Source of the DNA: Niabella insulamsoli
Lineage (GTDB): Bacteria; Bacteroidota; Bacteroidia; Chitinophagales; Chitinophagaceae
Reading direction: 5' to 3'
Assembly (NCBI RefSeq): GCF_039652435.2
Contig: NZ_CP190246.1
Span: 2,976,001 to 3,040,000, forward strand
Length of the DNA stretch: 64,000 nucleotides
How positions within the stretch are numbered: position 1 is the first letter of the stretch; each line of letters begins with the position of its first letter. Under the pieces are notes generated by a model. It saw only the letters and a list, made by a program, of their open reading frames with translations. It searched no databases and was not told the DNA's origin. Below, in pieces: positions 8,557-17,829 of the stretch. Made by a program: the position numbers and the translations under genes.

Positions 8557-9447
8557 ATGAAAAATTTTAGAATAAAAGATGGATTTTCGGGGGAATTACA
8601 AATCAATATCCCCAGAGAAATTGTAATTAATAAATTAAGAAAGAAACAATTTTTAGGCAATTTATTCATCACCCATATTGGCTTTTTTCCAAAGGCTAAA
8701 TTCCATTTTCGAGAGCGCCCGTTTGGTTGTGCCGACAATATTTTGATTTACTGTGCAGAGGGCAAAGGGCATTATCAAACCGAGCAGGCGGAACACACGC
8801 TGTTGCCGGGGCAGTTCTTTATGCTGCCGCCAGGGCAGTTTCATATGTACCAGGCAGATCTCAAAAACCCATGGTCTATTTATTGGATCCATTTTAGCGG
8901 CGACATGCTAAAAACTTTCAACCACCTGATAAAAGCCGACGATTTTGTTGCGCCTACCAAAGTAAAAAACGAAATCAAAATTATTGAGCAATGGAGCGAT
9001 ATTTACAGTGCGCTGTCTGCGGGTTTTGAGCAAAGCAATTTAACTTATGCCAATCTTAGTCTTTACAAACTTTTAGCCACCTTCGTTTGCCCGATCGAAT
9101 TTATAAAGCCGTTGGCCGATGAAGACCCCATCAGTCGTTCGATTGCCTATATGAAAGCAAACATACATTTGCCACTGACGGTTCAGGAGCTTGCAGCCCG
9201 GCAAAACCTTTCCGGCTCTCATTTTATGATCCGATTCAAATCTAAAACCGGTACTTCACCTATCGATTATCTGATCCGTTTGAAAATACAGTTTGCCTGC
9301 CAGCTACTCAAACAAACTGACCTTCGGGTAAATGAGGTTGCAGAGAAAACCGGTTACCAGGACGTATTTTATTTTTCAAGGATTTTCAAGAAATATACGG
9401 GTGTCCCACCTACAAAATTTCGACATACAGCCCCGCGGAGATCATAA
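8557..9447 (+). CDS. AraC-family transcriptional regulator (cupin sensor + HTH)
   Basis: A 296-residue protein. The frame is open from 8482, but start ATG 8557 is preferred because residues MKNFRIKDGF then line up with the start of a second AraC protein at the window's right end (MLYRKKDGF). Residues about 30-170 are an AraC-type cupin sensor (FPKAKFHFRERPFGCADNILIYCAEGKG, LLPGQFFMLPPGQFHMYQAD, PWSIYWIHFSG). Residues about 205-290 hold two helix-turn-helix units (LTVQELAARQNLSGSHF; VNEVAEKTGYQDVFYFSRIFKKYTG). It is divergent from the fucose operon and upstream of a SusC/D pair, so it likely activates one or both in response to a sugar. No operator was identified. Confidence 0.88.
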   Translation: MKNFRIKDGFSGELQINIPREIVINKLRKKQFLGNLFITHIGFFPKAKFHFRERPFGCADNILIYCAEGKGHYQTEQAEHTLLPGQFFMLPPGQFHMYQADLKNPWSIYWIHFSGDMLKTFNHLIKADDFVAPTKVKNEIKIIEQWSDIYSALSAGFEQSNLTYANLSLYKLLATFVCPIEFIKPLADEDPISRSIAYMKANIHLPLTVQELAARQNLSGSHFMIRFKSKTGTSPIDYLIRLKIQFACQLLKQTDLRVNEVAEKTGYQDVFYFSRIFKKYTGVPPTKFRHTAPRRS

Positions 9448-9579
9448 ACATTGGCAAATCCAGATCTCTAAAATAGCCCAACAATCAACTTTTTAAATTT
9501 TTTAAAAATAAATTTTACAATTTAATTTTTCCCCATAATTTTATCGCCAGTTTTAACGTTTAAATCACATTAATTGCAT

Positions 9580-12500
9580 ATGGGAAAAAATCCATCTGGT
9601 TTTAGACTGGCTATCGCGTGTGCCCTCTTTTTCGCACCATTTGTAGCCTTTTCACAACAAACAGTAACAGGAAAGGTAAGCAGCAGCGACCAAGGGCAGC
9701 CACTATCGGGAGCCTCCGTAATCATCAAAGGCGGTACGACGGGAACCAATACCGATGACGCGGGCTTTTTTAGTATTCAGGCCGCAAATGGTCAAACATT
9801 AGTAATCAGTTATGCAGGCTATCTGTCCAAAGAAGTGTTGATCACCCAAACTACGCTGGGATCTGTTACGCTCGACCCTGCAGGTAGCGAAGATGAAGTG
9901 GTGGTCGTTGGTTATGGCACGCAAAAGAAGGTTAACCTCACCGGCGCTGTTGAAGTCATCAAAGGCGAAGAGCTGGTCAATCGCCCGACGCCTAACTTAT
10001 CTCAATCATTGCAGGGAAAAGTGTCTGGCGTCAATTTCGGCACGGGCATTTATGGCTTTGAACCCGGCGCCGCGCTTAATGTCCAGGTTCGTGGTCAGGG
10101 CGCACCGCTAATTTTGGTGGATGGAGTTGTCACCAGTTCACTCAACGGCATAAACCCCAACGATGTGGAATCAGTTTCGCTTTTAAAAGATGCCGCTGCT
10201 TCGGCTATCTATGGTGCCCGTGCGCCTTACGGTGTGCTTTTAATCACAACTAAAAAAGGATCTACAGAAAATAAGCTTTCCATTGACTACTCGGGCATAT
10301 ATACCAAAGCAAAGCCTTTGAACATGCCTAAAATGCTCGATTCTTACACCTACGCCCTGGCTCTCAACGAAGCCAGTCAAAACACAGGTTTGGCGCCACA
10401 ATATAAAGAGGCCATCATTGACAGGATACTTGCTTACCAGGCCGATCCTATCAATACGCCGGCTACTTATCCGGCGTCAGCCAACCCCAATTTATGGGGC
10501 GATTATTTCGAGTCGAACTCCAATAACAACTGGTTTGATATTTTTTACGGGCCCGGCAAAAGGTCGCAGCATAACATCTCGGTAAGCGGTGGCAATAAAG
10601 GCCTGCAATTCTTTTTCTCGGGCGGTTATGTTTACGACGGTGGCCTGCTTAGAAAAGAGATCGGAACCGATAATTATAAACGCTATAATTTTACTTCAAA
10701 ATTTGACGCAAGCCTCGCAAAGTGGATCAAAGTGTCATCAAACACCCGGTATTTCAACACTTCCCGCAATACACCGGCTTACGATAATCAGGGAAACTAT
10801 GATTTGCTCTTCCACCAGGTAGCCAGAACGGTGCCCTCACAGGCTATTATGTCTCCAAATGGCGTTTACCGCATTCAGTCAAAAATTCCCTGGACGAGAG
10901 ATGCCGGTAACAACAATGTCACTGTTAACGATATTGTTCAGCGATTTGCGACAGAAATAACGCCTGCGAAAGGATGGACGATCAACGCTGATTTTACGGT
11001 CAATTTAACTCACGACGCTTACACTTCAAAAAACTTCACGGTTTACGAAGACAATGTGGCCGGGGCGCCCGTAATTTCGGGAAGTACGCAAAACCCTTTT
11101 GTTGAAAAATCACAGCAGCTGACGATCTACCGCACTTTCAATGTTTATTCAACTTATAAATTTAATCTACAGGAAAAACATAATCTTTCTGTAATGGCTG
11201 GTTACCAGCAGGAACGTTCGCACCTGGAATATATCTACGCCAAAAAAACAGGACTGGTAACACCGTTGGTACCGACACTCAGCACTTCAACTGGGGTGGA
11301 AAATGGAAGGGATAATATATCAGATTATGCAACAGAAGGTGTTTTCGGCAGATTAAATTACAACTTCCTGAACAAATATTTATTAGAACTGAATGGACGT
11401 TATGACGGAACCTACAAATTTGCAGATGGCAAAAAATGGGGCTTCTTTCCTTCTGCATCAGTGGGATGGAATATTTCGAACGAAGGCTTTTGGAGTGGTT
11501 TGAAAACTGCCGTTAACAACTTCAAGATCAGAGCTTCTTATGGTTCTTTAGGAAATCAGCTGACAGCCGACGCCTACCAGGATATTCCGCTGTTGGGTGT
11601 AAACCCGAATCTGGGCTGGATTATCAATGGAGTACGGCCTAGCTATGTCACGGCTCCCAACCTCATCAACCCCGACGTCACCTGGGAGACTTCTAATACG
11701 GCCGACCTGGGTGTGGATATTTCTGTTCTGGGAAACCGGCTTACTTTCACGGGTGATATTTACAAACGGGTAACCAAAGATCAGTTGGGCCCGCAGGCTG
11801 CCGTGCCCGCAACTATCGGTGTGGCCACATTGCCTCAGGCCAATAACCGCGAAACGGAAACAACAGGATGGGAAATTTCCCTCAACTGGAATGACCGCAT
11901 CGGCTCAGAGTTGAGGTATTCGGTAGCTGCCCAGTTATTTGATTACAAAACCACCGTTACGAAATATAATAATCCTACAAATTTGCTCACTACGAGCTAC
12001 AGTGGCCAGGAAGTGGGAGAAATTTGGGGATTAGTTTCAAAGGGATTAATTCAGGACCAGGCAACTGCTGACGCGATCAATACCGGAGGCCTACAATCTG
12101 TTGTTTCAGGACAACAATGGCAAACCGGTGATATGGAATATACAGACCTCAATGGCGACGGAAAAATAACTTACGGCAACAATACGCTGGACAATCCGGG
12201 CGATCGCCGCATTATCGGTAACCGCACCCCCCGTTACCAGTTTGGTTTGACCACCCGCCTTGAGTGGAAAGGTTTTGATTTATCAATGTTTTGGCAGGGC
12301 GTTGCAAAAAGAGACCTGGACCTCAGCGGAAATATGATGTGGGGCTTTACGACTAATAACCAAAGTTCCATCTTTGTGGATCACCTTGATTATTACCGAG
12401 ACGCAGAGGCCACCAAATATTCGGGCCTGGGAGAAAACAAAGACGCCTTTTATCCACGTCCCTATCTTAATTCGGGCATGAACGCCAAAAACCAGGTTGT

Positions 12501-12756
12501 TCAAACCCGCTATCTTCTAAACGGGGCTTACGGCAGGCTTAAAAATCTTCAAATTGGTTACAACCTAAGCGAAAAGCTTTATCGAAAAATAAAAATGCAA
12601 GAACTTTATATCTATGTCTCAGGCGAAAATCTTGCAACAATAAGCAGCCTGCCTCAGCATTTTGATCCGGAAACAGCCAACGTAGGCTCGCGAGGAGATG
12701 CGAAGTCATTTTTCCCTGCTACAGCCTATTCTCTTGGCGTTAATGTTAAATTTTAG
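9580..12756 (+). CDS. SusC/RagA-family TonB-dependent outer-membrane transporter
   Basis: A 1058-residue protein starting at ATG 9580; an in-frame TTG two codons upstream is not needed. A signal peptide (about 1-27, ending FVAFSQQ) is followed by a CarboxypepD_reg-like domain (VTGKVSSSDQGQPLSGASVIIKG, about 28-95), the SusC signature VVVVGYGTQKK, the plug domain (INPNDVESVSLLKDAAASAIYGARAPYGVLLITTKKG) and a long beta-barrel ending in an aromatic residue (LGVNVKF). It should import oligosaccharides across the outer membrane with the SusD encoded 21 bases downstream. The leader 9448-9579 is very AT-rich and held no clear promoter match. Confidence 0.95.
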   Translation: MGKNPSGFRLAIACALFFAPFVAFSQQTVTGKVSSSDQGQPLSGASVIIKGGTTGTNTDDAGFFSIQAANGQTLVISYAGYLSKEVLITQTTLGSVTLDPAGSEDEVVVVGYGTQKKVNLTGAVEVIKGEELVNRPTPNLSQSLQGKVSGVNFGTGIYGFEPGAALNVQVRGQGAPLILVDGVVTSSLNGINPNDVESVSLLKDAAASAIYGARAPYGVLLITTKKGSTENKLSIDYSGIYTKAKPLNMPKMLDSYTYALALNEASQNTGLAPQYKEAIIDRILAYQADPINTPATYPASANPNLWGDYFESNSNNNWFDIFYGPGKRSQHNISVSGGNKGLQFFFSGGYVYDGGLLRKEIGTDNYKRYNFTSKFDASLAKWIKVSSNTRYFNTSRNTPAYDNQGNYDLLFHQVARTVPSQAIMSPNGVYRIQSKIPWTRDAGNNNVTVNDIVQRFATEITPAKGWTINADFTVNLTHDAYTSKNFTVYEDNVAGAPVISGSTQNPFVEKSQQLTIYRTFNVYSTYKFNLQEKHNLSVMAGYQQERSHLEYIYAKKTGLVTPLVPTLSTSTGVENGRDNISDYATEGVFGRLNYNFLNKYLLELNGRYDGTYKFADGKKWGFFPSASVGWNISNEGFWSGLKTAVNNFKIRASYGSLGNQLTADAYQDIPLLGVNPNLGWIINGVRPSYVTAPNLINPDVTWETSNTADLGVDISVLGNRLTFTGDIYKRVTKDQLGPQAAVPATIGVATLPQANNRETETTGWEISLNWNDRIGSELRYSVAAQLFDYKTTVTKYNNPTNLLTTSYSGQEVGEIWGLVSKGLIQDQATADAINTGGLQSVVSGQQWQTGDMEYTDLNGDGKITYGNNTLDNPGDRRIIGNRTPRYQFGLTTRLEWKGFDLSMFWQGVAKRDLDLSGNMMWGFTTNNQSSIFVDHLDYYRDAEATKYSGLGENKDAFYPRPYLNSGMNAKNQVVQTRYLLNGAYGRLKNLQIGYNLSEKLYRKIKMQELYIYVSGENLATISSLPQHFDPETANVGSRGDAKSFFPATAYSLGVNVKF

Positions 12757-12777
12757 TCTTTCCCAAAAAACAGTAAA

Positions 12778-14514
12778 ATGAAATATTTACTTTCTATAAT
12801 AGCTGCACTTCTTTTATTATCATCGTGCAATAAAAATTTAGATCTGCCTCCGGCAGACGACATTTCTAATAGTCAATATTGGAAAACTGCGCAGGATTTA
12901 GATGCCTATGTATTGCAATTTTATGCATCCTTACCCACCACCCGAAACAGCTCCGGCTATACGGGGTATATTGGTTCTGACGCCTATGTGGGATCTGATC
13001 TCCAGATTCGCGCCACTCCCAACCCAAGGCTTAACGGCAACCGCAGCCCGGTTAATAGCGCTGCAGGCACTGCGTGGAATTTTGTCAATATCCGGTCCGT
13101 CAACATCTTTTTTGAAAACTACAAAAACGTCAATGAACCTTTTGTCAACATTAGACAATATGTAGGCGAAGCCCACTTTTTCAAAGCCTGGTTTTATTTT
13201 AATCTGGTAAAAGCCTATGGCGACGTGCCCTGGTACACCAACTCGATGTTGTTGGATGATGAGCGCCTATTCGATCCCCGCACACCGAGAACGCAAGTCG
13301 TGGATTCGATATTAATGCACCTCGATAGCGCGGTGAGTAATTTAAACTTTTTAAAAGATCTCGGCACCGCAGGCAGCAACCGGCTTAGCAAGGAGGCGGC
13401 GTTGATTTTTAAATCGAGAGTGGGCCTGTTTGAAGGAACCTGGCAAAAATATCACAGCGGAACAGACTTTGCTACGCCCAACGCTCAGCCTACCAAATAT
13501 CTACAGGCCTGTGTTGATGCTGTTAACGAATTAAGGACGCCTGGCAAATATAAGGTTGGGCTTAACAGCACTTATAGCGGGCTGTTCAATCAAACCAATC
13601 TCAGCTCTGTTGCTGAAGTTGTGCTTTGGTGCAAATACGACCGAACTTTAGGTTTTGCGCACAACTTCCAACAATTTGTTACGCTTTCCACCGACGAAGT
13701 AAGCGCAACGATGCAACAGGTTCAAAACTATTTGAAAGCTGATGGCAAGCCCTATAACTATTTAGATACAGGCGCAGCCGTGAAAGGCACAGCATTTCTT
13801 TCAAAAATTGCAAATGAGTGCGATCCGCGCCTGAAGCAAATAATCTGGATTCCGGGTCAAAATATGTGGAACAACGCCGGAGGTGTGGTTAATTTTGCCA
13901 AACCCAATCTTGACAAAACCAATGAAAGCAAAAATTTCACCGGCTTTCAGATGAGCAAGGGCGCTGACCCCAGAGATCCTACGGCGGGCGGCGCCCAGGG
14001 TTTCAGTACGTCTTGCGAAACGGCGAGCATCATTTTCCGTTACGGAGAAGCCTTGCTAAACTTAGCTGAAGCTCAGGCAGAGCTCGGCCAAACTGTCGAT
14101 TACGTCAATACCATCAATTTACTGAGGTCGAGGGTGAGCATGCCGGCTTTCGCAGCGCAGGCAGATGCAACCCGCACGTCGTATGCCAGTTTTGGTTATC
14201 CATTGTCAGACGAACTCTATGAAATTCGCAGGGAAAGAGCGGTTGAACTCGGTTGTGAAGGATTTCGGTTTGATGATTGGCGCAGATGGGCGGCTGGAAA
14301 TTTGTTTAAAAACAAAAGGCCTTTGGGCTTCCCTTACTTAGCTTCAGAATATCCCGCTTCTTTTACGATTCTTACCACCAACGGCTTTGTAGATCCTTAT
14401 AAAAACTTACTACCAAATGGTTACAATTTCAATGCCGGCAGAGATTATTTAGAATGTGTACCGGTTAACGAAAGAACGCTTAATCCGGCACTGACACAAA
14501 ATCCAGGCTGGTAA
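12778..14514 (+). CDS. SusD/RagB-family surface glycan-binding lipoprotein
   Basis: A 578-residue lipoprotein with lipobox LSSC (Cys17). It has the SusD layout: N-terminal DLPPADDISNSQYWKTAQDLDAYV, TPR-like helices (YVGEAHFFKAWFYFNLVKAYGDVPW), and the C-terminal block ELYEIRRERAVELGCEGFRFDDWRRWA that marks the family. It caps the SusC barrel encoded just upstream. A strong terminator follows. The substrate cannot be read from the sequence; the following sulfatase/GH88 operon suggests a sulfated, uronic-acid-containing glycan. Confidence 0.95.
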   Translation: MKYLLSIIAALLLLSSCNKNLDLPPADDISNSQYWKTAQDLDAYVLQFYASLPTTRNSSGYTGYIGSDAYVGSDLQIRATPNPRLNGNRSPVNSAAGTAWNFVNIRSVNIFFENYKNVNEPFVNIRQYVGEAHFFKAWFYFNLVKAYGDVPWYTNSMLLDDERLFDPRTPRTQVVDSILMHLDSAVSNLNFLKDLGTAGSNRLSKEAALIFKSRVGLFEGTWQKYHSGTDFATPNAQPTKYLQACVDAVNELRTPGKYKVGLNSTYSGLFNQTNLSSVAEVVLWCKYDRTLGFAHNFQQFVTLSTDEVSATMQQVQNYLKADGKPYNYLDTGAAVKGTAFLSKIANECDPRLKQIIWIPGQNMWNNAGGVVNFAKPNLDKTNESKNFTGFQMSKGADPRDPTAGGAQGFSTSCETASIIFRYGEALLNLAEAQAELGQTVDYVNTINLLRSRVSMPAFAAQADATRTSYASFGYPLSDELYEIRRERAVELGCEGFRFDDWRRWAAGNLFKNKRPLGFPYLASEYPASFTILTTNGFVDPYKNLLPNGYNFNAGRDYLECVPVNERTLNPALTQNPGW

Positions 14515-14549
14515 AAACAAACAAAAAAAGCTCTTCTGGAGTTTCATAC

Positions 14550-14595
14550 AAGCCTCCATCTTCGCGCAAAATGGGCGCCGATGGGGGCTTTTTAT
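14550..14595 (+). terminator. Intrinsic terminator after susD
   Basis: The inverted repeat AAGCCTCCATC (14550-14560) / GATGGGGGCTT (14580-14590) has one mismatch and is followed by a T-run. It ends the susCD transcript and separates it from the sulfatase operon. Confidence 0.75.
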
Positions 14596-14853
14596 ATCAA
14601 GGTGGGTTAATCTCGCATTTTAAGCTGAAATTTTAAAAAGTTTACGTCATCTCCAAGCCGGGGATTTCTTAATTTTAAGCCCTTTAACGCTTTGCAAGAT
14701 TGATAAATACAAGACCAATAATAGGATCCTAAGCGGCTTTAGCAATGGTGCCGGCTTTTGATAACCTTTTCATTGAGGTGTTATACGCCAACAAAACTCA
14801 TGAGGGCGGTTATTGCCTTGCGACGAATTTTTGCTGTGTAAAGAATATAAAAT
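14596..14853. other. Intergenic leader before the sulfatase operon
   Basis: No gene, repeat or convincing promoter was seen here. TTTG occurs at 14691-14694 and 14757-14760, but neither has a good TAnnTTTG partner at the expected distance. The operon's promoter must lie in this stretch or transcription must read through the terminator. Confidence 0.5.
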
Positions 14854-16347
14854 ATGAAGATAATAAGATCGGTATTTATAGCTTTTCTCTCCGTGCTTTG
14901 CCTTAATATCGCGGCCCAGACAAATGCACCTAACATAATTTATATCCTTGCCGACGATCTTGGTTACGGCGATGTCAGCGCTTTCAATCCGCAATCAAAA
15001 ATTAAAACAGCGCATATTGATGCCTTGTCAGAAACGGGTATGTCTTTTACAGATGCGCATACCAACTCAGCCGTTTGCACGCCCACGCGCTATGGTGTTT
15101 TGACCGGGCGCTACGCGTGGCGCACGCATTTACAAAGCGGTGTATTATGGAGCTACGATTCTCTGCTGATCGCTGCAAACCAAACGACAGTAGCATCATT
15201 ACTAAAAAATAAAGGTTATGCAACCGCTTGCATTGGGAAATGGCATCTGGGATTAGGGTGGCAAAAAGACGATGGCGGCCTGGTTGACTTCTCAAAAACA
15301 ATTACGTCTGGCCCTAACACAGTGGGCTTCGACTATTTTTATGGCATCACCGCCTCGCTTGATATTCCGCCCTATTTCTACATTGAGAACAATAAAATAA
15401 CCGCAAAAAAAATCGACACGATCGAAGGCACTAGCGGTAAAGGCTTCTGGCGAAAGGGCCCGATAGGAGACGATTTCAGGCATGAAGAAGTTTTACCACA
15501 CCTTATTGATAAGGCTGCCGGTTATATCAGCGCGAAGGCAAAAAACAAACAACCGTTTTTTCTTTACCTGCCCCTGCCCTCGCCCCACACTCCCATTCTG
15601 CCTGCAGAAAAATATCGCGGCAAAACCAATACAAATGAATACGGCGACTTTGTGCTGATGACAGACGATATGGTCGGCAAAATTGTTGCGGCGGTAGCAA
15701 ATGCCGGCATCGCAGCGAACACCATGATTGTGTTTACCAGCGACAACGGCGTAGCGCCCATGGCGAACCTTAAAGAATTGGAAGCCGCCGGCCATCAATC
15801 CAGCTTTATTTTTAGAGGCACCAAAGCAGACATTTTCGAGGGAGGGCATCGCGTTCCATTTATTGTGAAGTGGCCCGGAAAAGTTAAGGAGGGTTCCAAA
15901 AGCGATGCCACGATTTGCCTGACCGACTTCCTTGCTACCGCCGCCGACATGGTGAAGCAGCCATTGCAGGCAGGCGAAGGCGTAGATAGTTACAGCCTTT
16001 TGCCGCTTTTGACCGGAAAAAATAAATTTCAAAGAACGCAAACAGTTCATCATTCTATCGACGGCAACTTTGCGATCCGAGAAGGCAAATGGAAGCTCGC
16101 TTTTGCCTATGGCTCGGGCGGTTGGAGCGCGCCGGTTGAAAAAGCCGCTAAAAAAGAAAACTTGCCATCTTTGCAATTATTCGATTTGGAAAAAGACATA
16201 AGCGAGCAACACAATATTGCATCCGACCATAAAGAAATTGTAGCAGCGCTGACAAAAAAACTTGAAACTATTATTCACAACGGACGCTCTACGCCAGGCG
16301 CAAAACAGTCGAATGACGTTCCGGTTAACTATTTAAAATATAAATAA
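14854..16347 (+). CDS. Sulfatase (type I, formylglycine-dependent)
   Basis: A 497-residue periplasmic sulfatase with a signal peptide (about 1-21). Metal-binding Asp33/Asp34 are in LADDLGYGD, the formylglycine site is Cys75 in CTPTR (75-79), GKWHLG follows, and the later metal block is FTSDNG. The sequence after the active site (YGVLTGRYAWRTHLQSG) resembles arylsulfatase-A-like enzymes acting on galactose or N-acetylgalactosamine sulfates, but the exact position of the sulfate is not readable. First gene of a four-gene operon with another sulfatase (3-base gap), GH88 and a mutarotase-like lipoprotein. Confidence 0.92.
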   Translation: MKIIRSVFIAFLSVLCLNIAAQTNAPNIIYILADDLGYGDVSAFNPQSKIKTAHIDALSETGMSFTDAHTNSAVCTPTRYGVLTGRYAWRTHLQSGVLWSYDSLLIAANQTTVASLLKNKGYATACIGKWHLGLGWQKDDGGLVDFSKTITSGPNTVGFDYFYGITASLDIPPYFYIENNKITAKKIDTIEGTSGKGFWRKGPIGDDFRHEEVLPHLIDKAAGYISAKAKNKQPFFLYLPLPSPHTPILPAEKYRGKTNTNEYGDFVLMTDDMVGKIVAAVANAGIAANTMIVFTSDNGVAPMANLKELEAAGHQSSFIFRGTKADIFEGGHRVPFIVKWPGKVKEGSKSDATICLTDFLATAADMVKQPLQAGEGVDSYSLLPLLTGKNKFQRTQTVHHSIDGNFAIREGKWKLAFAYGSGGWSAPVEKAAKKENLPSLQLFDLEKDISEQHNIASDHKEIVAALTKKLETIIHNGRSTPGAKQSNDVPVNYLKYK

Positions 16348-16350
16348 CGA

Positions 16351-17802
16351 ATGAAATCTGTACACATCATGATTTGGGCGCTTTTGCTGCCTTTTATAAG
16401 TTTTTGCCAAAAGAAAAAAGCTGCCACACAACCGCCGAATATCGTACTCATTTTTATGGATGACATGGGCTATGGCGACCCGGTATGCTATGGCGGCGGC
16501 CCTTACCAAACGCCAAATATCGATGCGTTAGCGGCCAGCGGTATCCGCTTCACCAATTTCTACGCAGCGCAGGCAGTATGCACGGCCTCCCGCTCGGCCA
16601 TCATGACGGGCTGCTATCCAACGCGCATTAGCATGCACGGCGCGATTGACAACCACGCAAAATTCGCTTTAAATGGCGACGAAGAAACAATGGCCGAAAT
16701 CCTGAAAGCGAGAGGTTACAAAACAGGCATGGTGGGTAAATGGCATCTCGGCCATAAAGAGCCCTTCCTGCCCCTTCAAAACGGCTTCGATGAATACCTG
16801 GGCCTTCCCTACTCAAACGATATGTGGGCCTACGATTACAACGGCGAACGTTGGAAAGACACCTCTTTTTGGCGCGCCAAATATGCTCCGCTGCCGCTTA
16901 TCGATGGCAATAAAACTGTAAAGATTATCGCTTCATTTGCCGATCAGGACCAGTTGACAACGCAATACACGGAACGCGCGGTTTCCTTTATTAAGAAAAA
17001 TAAAAACAATCCTTTCTTTTTGTACTTCGCCCATTCGATGATGCATGTGCCGTTGGGCGTTTCGGATAAATTTAAAGGCAAAAGCGGCGCAGGCATGTTT
17101 GGCGATGTCATCGAAGAGGTAGACTGGTCGGTAGGCCAGGTAATGAAAACATTAAAGGATAATGGATTGGCTGAAAACACCATTGTCATTTTTACCAGCG
17201 ACAACGGCCCCTGGCTGAATTTCGGCAACCACGCAGGCAATACGAGCGGATTGAGAGAAGGCAAGGGAACGGCATGGGATGGCGGCGTAAAGGTGCCCGG
17301 CATCATCAGCTGGCCGGCGCATGCCAAAGCCGGTGTAGTGAGTAACAAACTATTAACTACCATGGATCTTTTACCCACGCTGGCAGAAATATGCGGCGCC
17401 AAACAACCCGTTAAAAAAATAGATGGCGTGAGCTTTAAAGATCTTTTATTAGGCGACATGAACAGCACCCCGCGCAACGAGTTTGCATATTATTATGACC
17501 GGAATAATTTAAAAGCCATACGCAAAGGACAGTGGAAATTAGTGTTTCCGGCAAAATCGCGCACCTACGGGCCTCCTTCTACTATTGAAAACGACCGTTA
17601 TCCGGGTAAGACTTATGAAGTAGAAGTACCGCTCGCATTATACAATCTAAGTACAGATCCCGGCGAAGACAGAGATGTAAAAGACCACCATCCTGAAATA
17701 GTAAAAGAGCTGGACGCAACCGCTCAAAAATACAGAGAACAGCTGGGCGACGGGCTTACTAATACGATAGGGAAAGAAGTAAGGCCCGCCGGCAAGTTAT
17801 AA
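16351..17802 (+). CDS. Sulfatase with C-x-A-x-R active site
   Basis: A 483-residue sulfatase with a signal peptide (about 1-20). Asp37/Asp38 are in MDDMGYGD; the formylglycine site is Cys77 in CTASR (77-81), the permitted Ala variant of the C-x-P-x-R motif. GKWHLGHKEP and FTSDNGPW follow. It begins three bases after the previous sulfatase, so both are co-translated. It probably removes a different sulfate from the same glycan; the target is not known. Confidence 0.92.
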   Translation: MKSVHIMIWALLLPFISFCQKKKAATQPPNIVLIFMDDMGYGDPVCYGGGPYQTPNIDALAASGIRFTNFYAAQAVCTASRSAIMTGCYPTRISMHGAIDNHAKFALNGDEETMAEILKARGYKTGMVGKWHLGHKEPFLPLQNGFDEYLGLPYSNDMWAYDYNGERWKDTSFWRAKYAPLPLIDGNKTVKIIASFADQDQLTTQYTERAVSFIKKNKNNPFFLYFAHSMMHVPLGVSDKFKGKSGAGMFGDVIEEVDWSVGQVMKTLKDNGLAENTIVIFTSDNGPWLNFGNHAGNTSGLREGKGTAWDGGVKVPGIISWPAHAKAGVVSNKLLTTMDLLPTLAEICGAKQPVKKIDGVSFKDLLLGDMNSTPRNEFAYYYDRNNLKAIRKGQWKLVFPAKSRTYGPPSTIENDRYPGKTYEVEVPLALYNLSTDPGEDRDVKDHHPEIVKELDATAQKYREQLGDGLTNTIGKEVRPAGKL

Positions 17803-17829
17803 TCCATTGTTTACAATAATCAACTATAC

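Noticed and set aside
9574..9579. TTG start for SusC two codons before the ATG
   Set aside because: An ATG directly follows with a normal signal peptide; no reason to use TTG. The same holds for the TTG before the genes starting at 46636 and 49217.
15493..16176. A 227-codon open frame on the minus strand inside the first sulfatase
   Set aside because: Shadow of a clear sulfatase gene; sequence is low in family-like patterns and rich in Cys/Arg/His.
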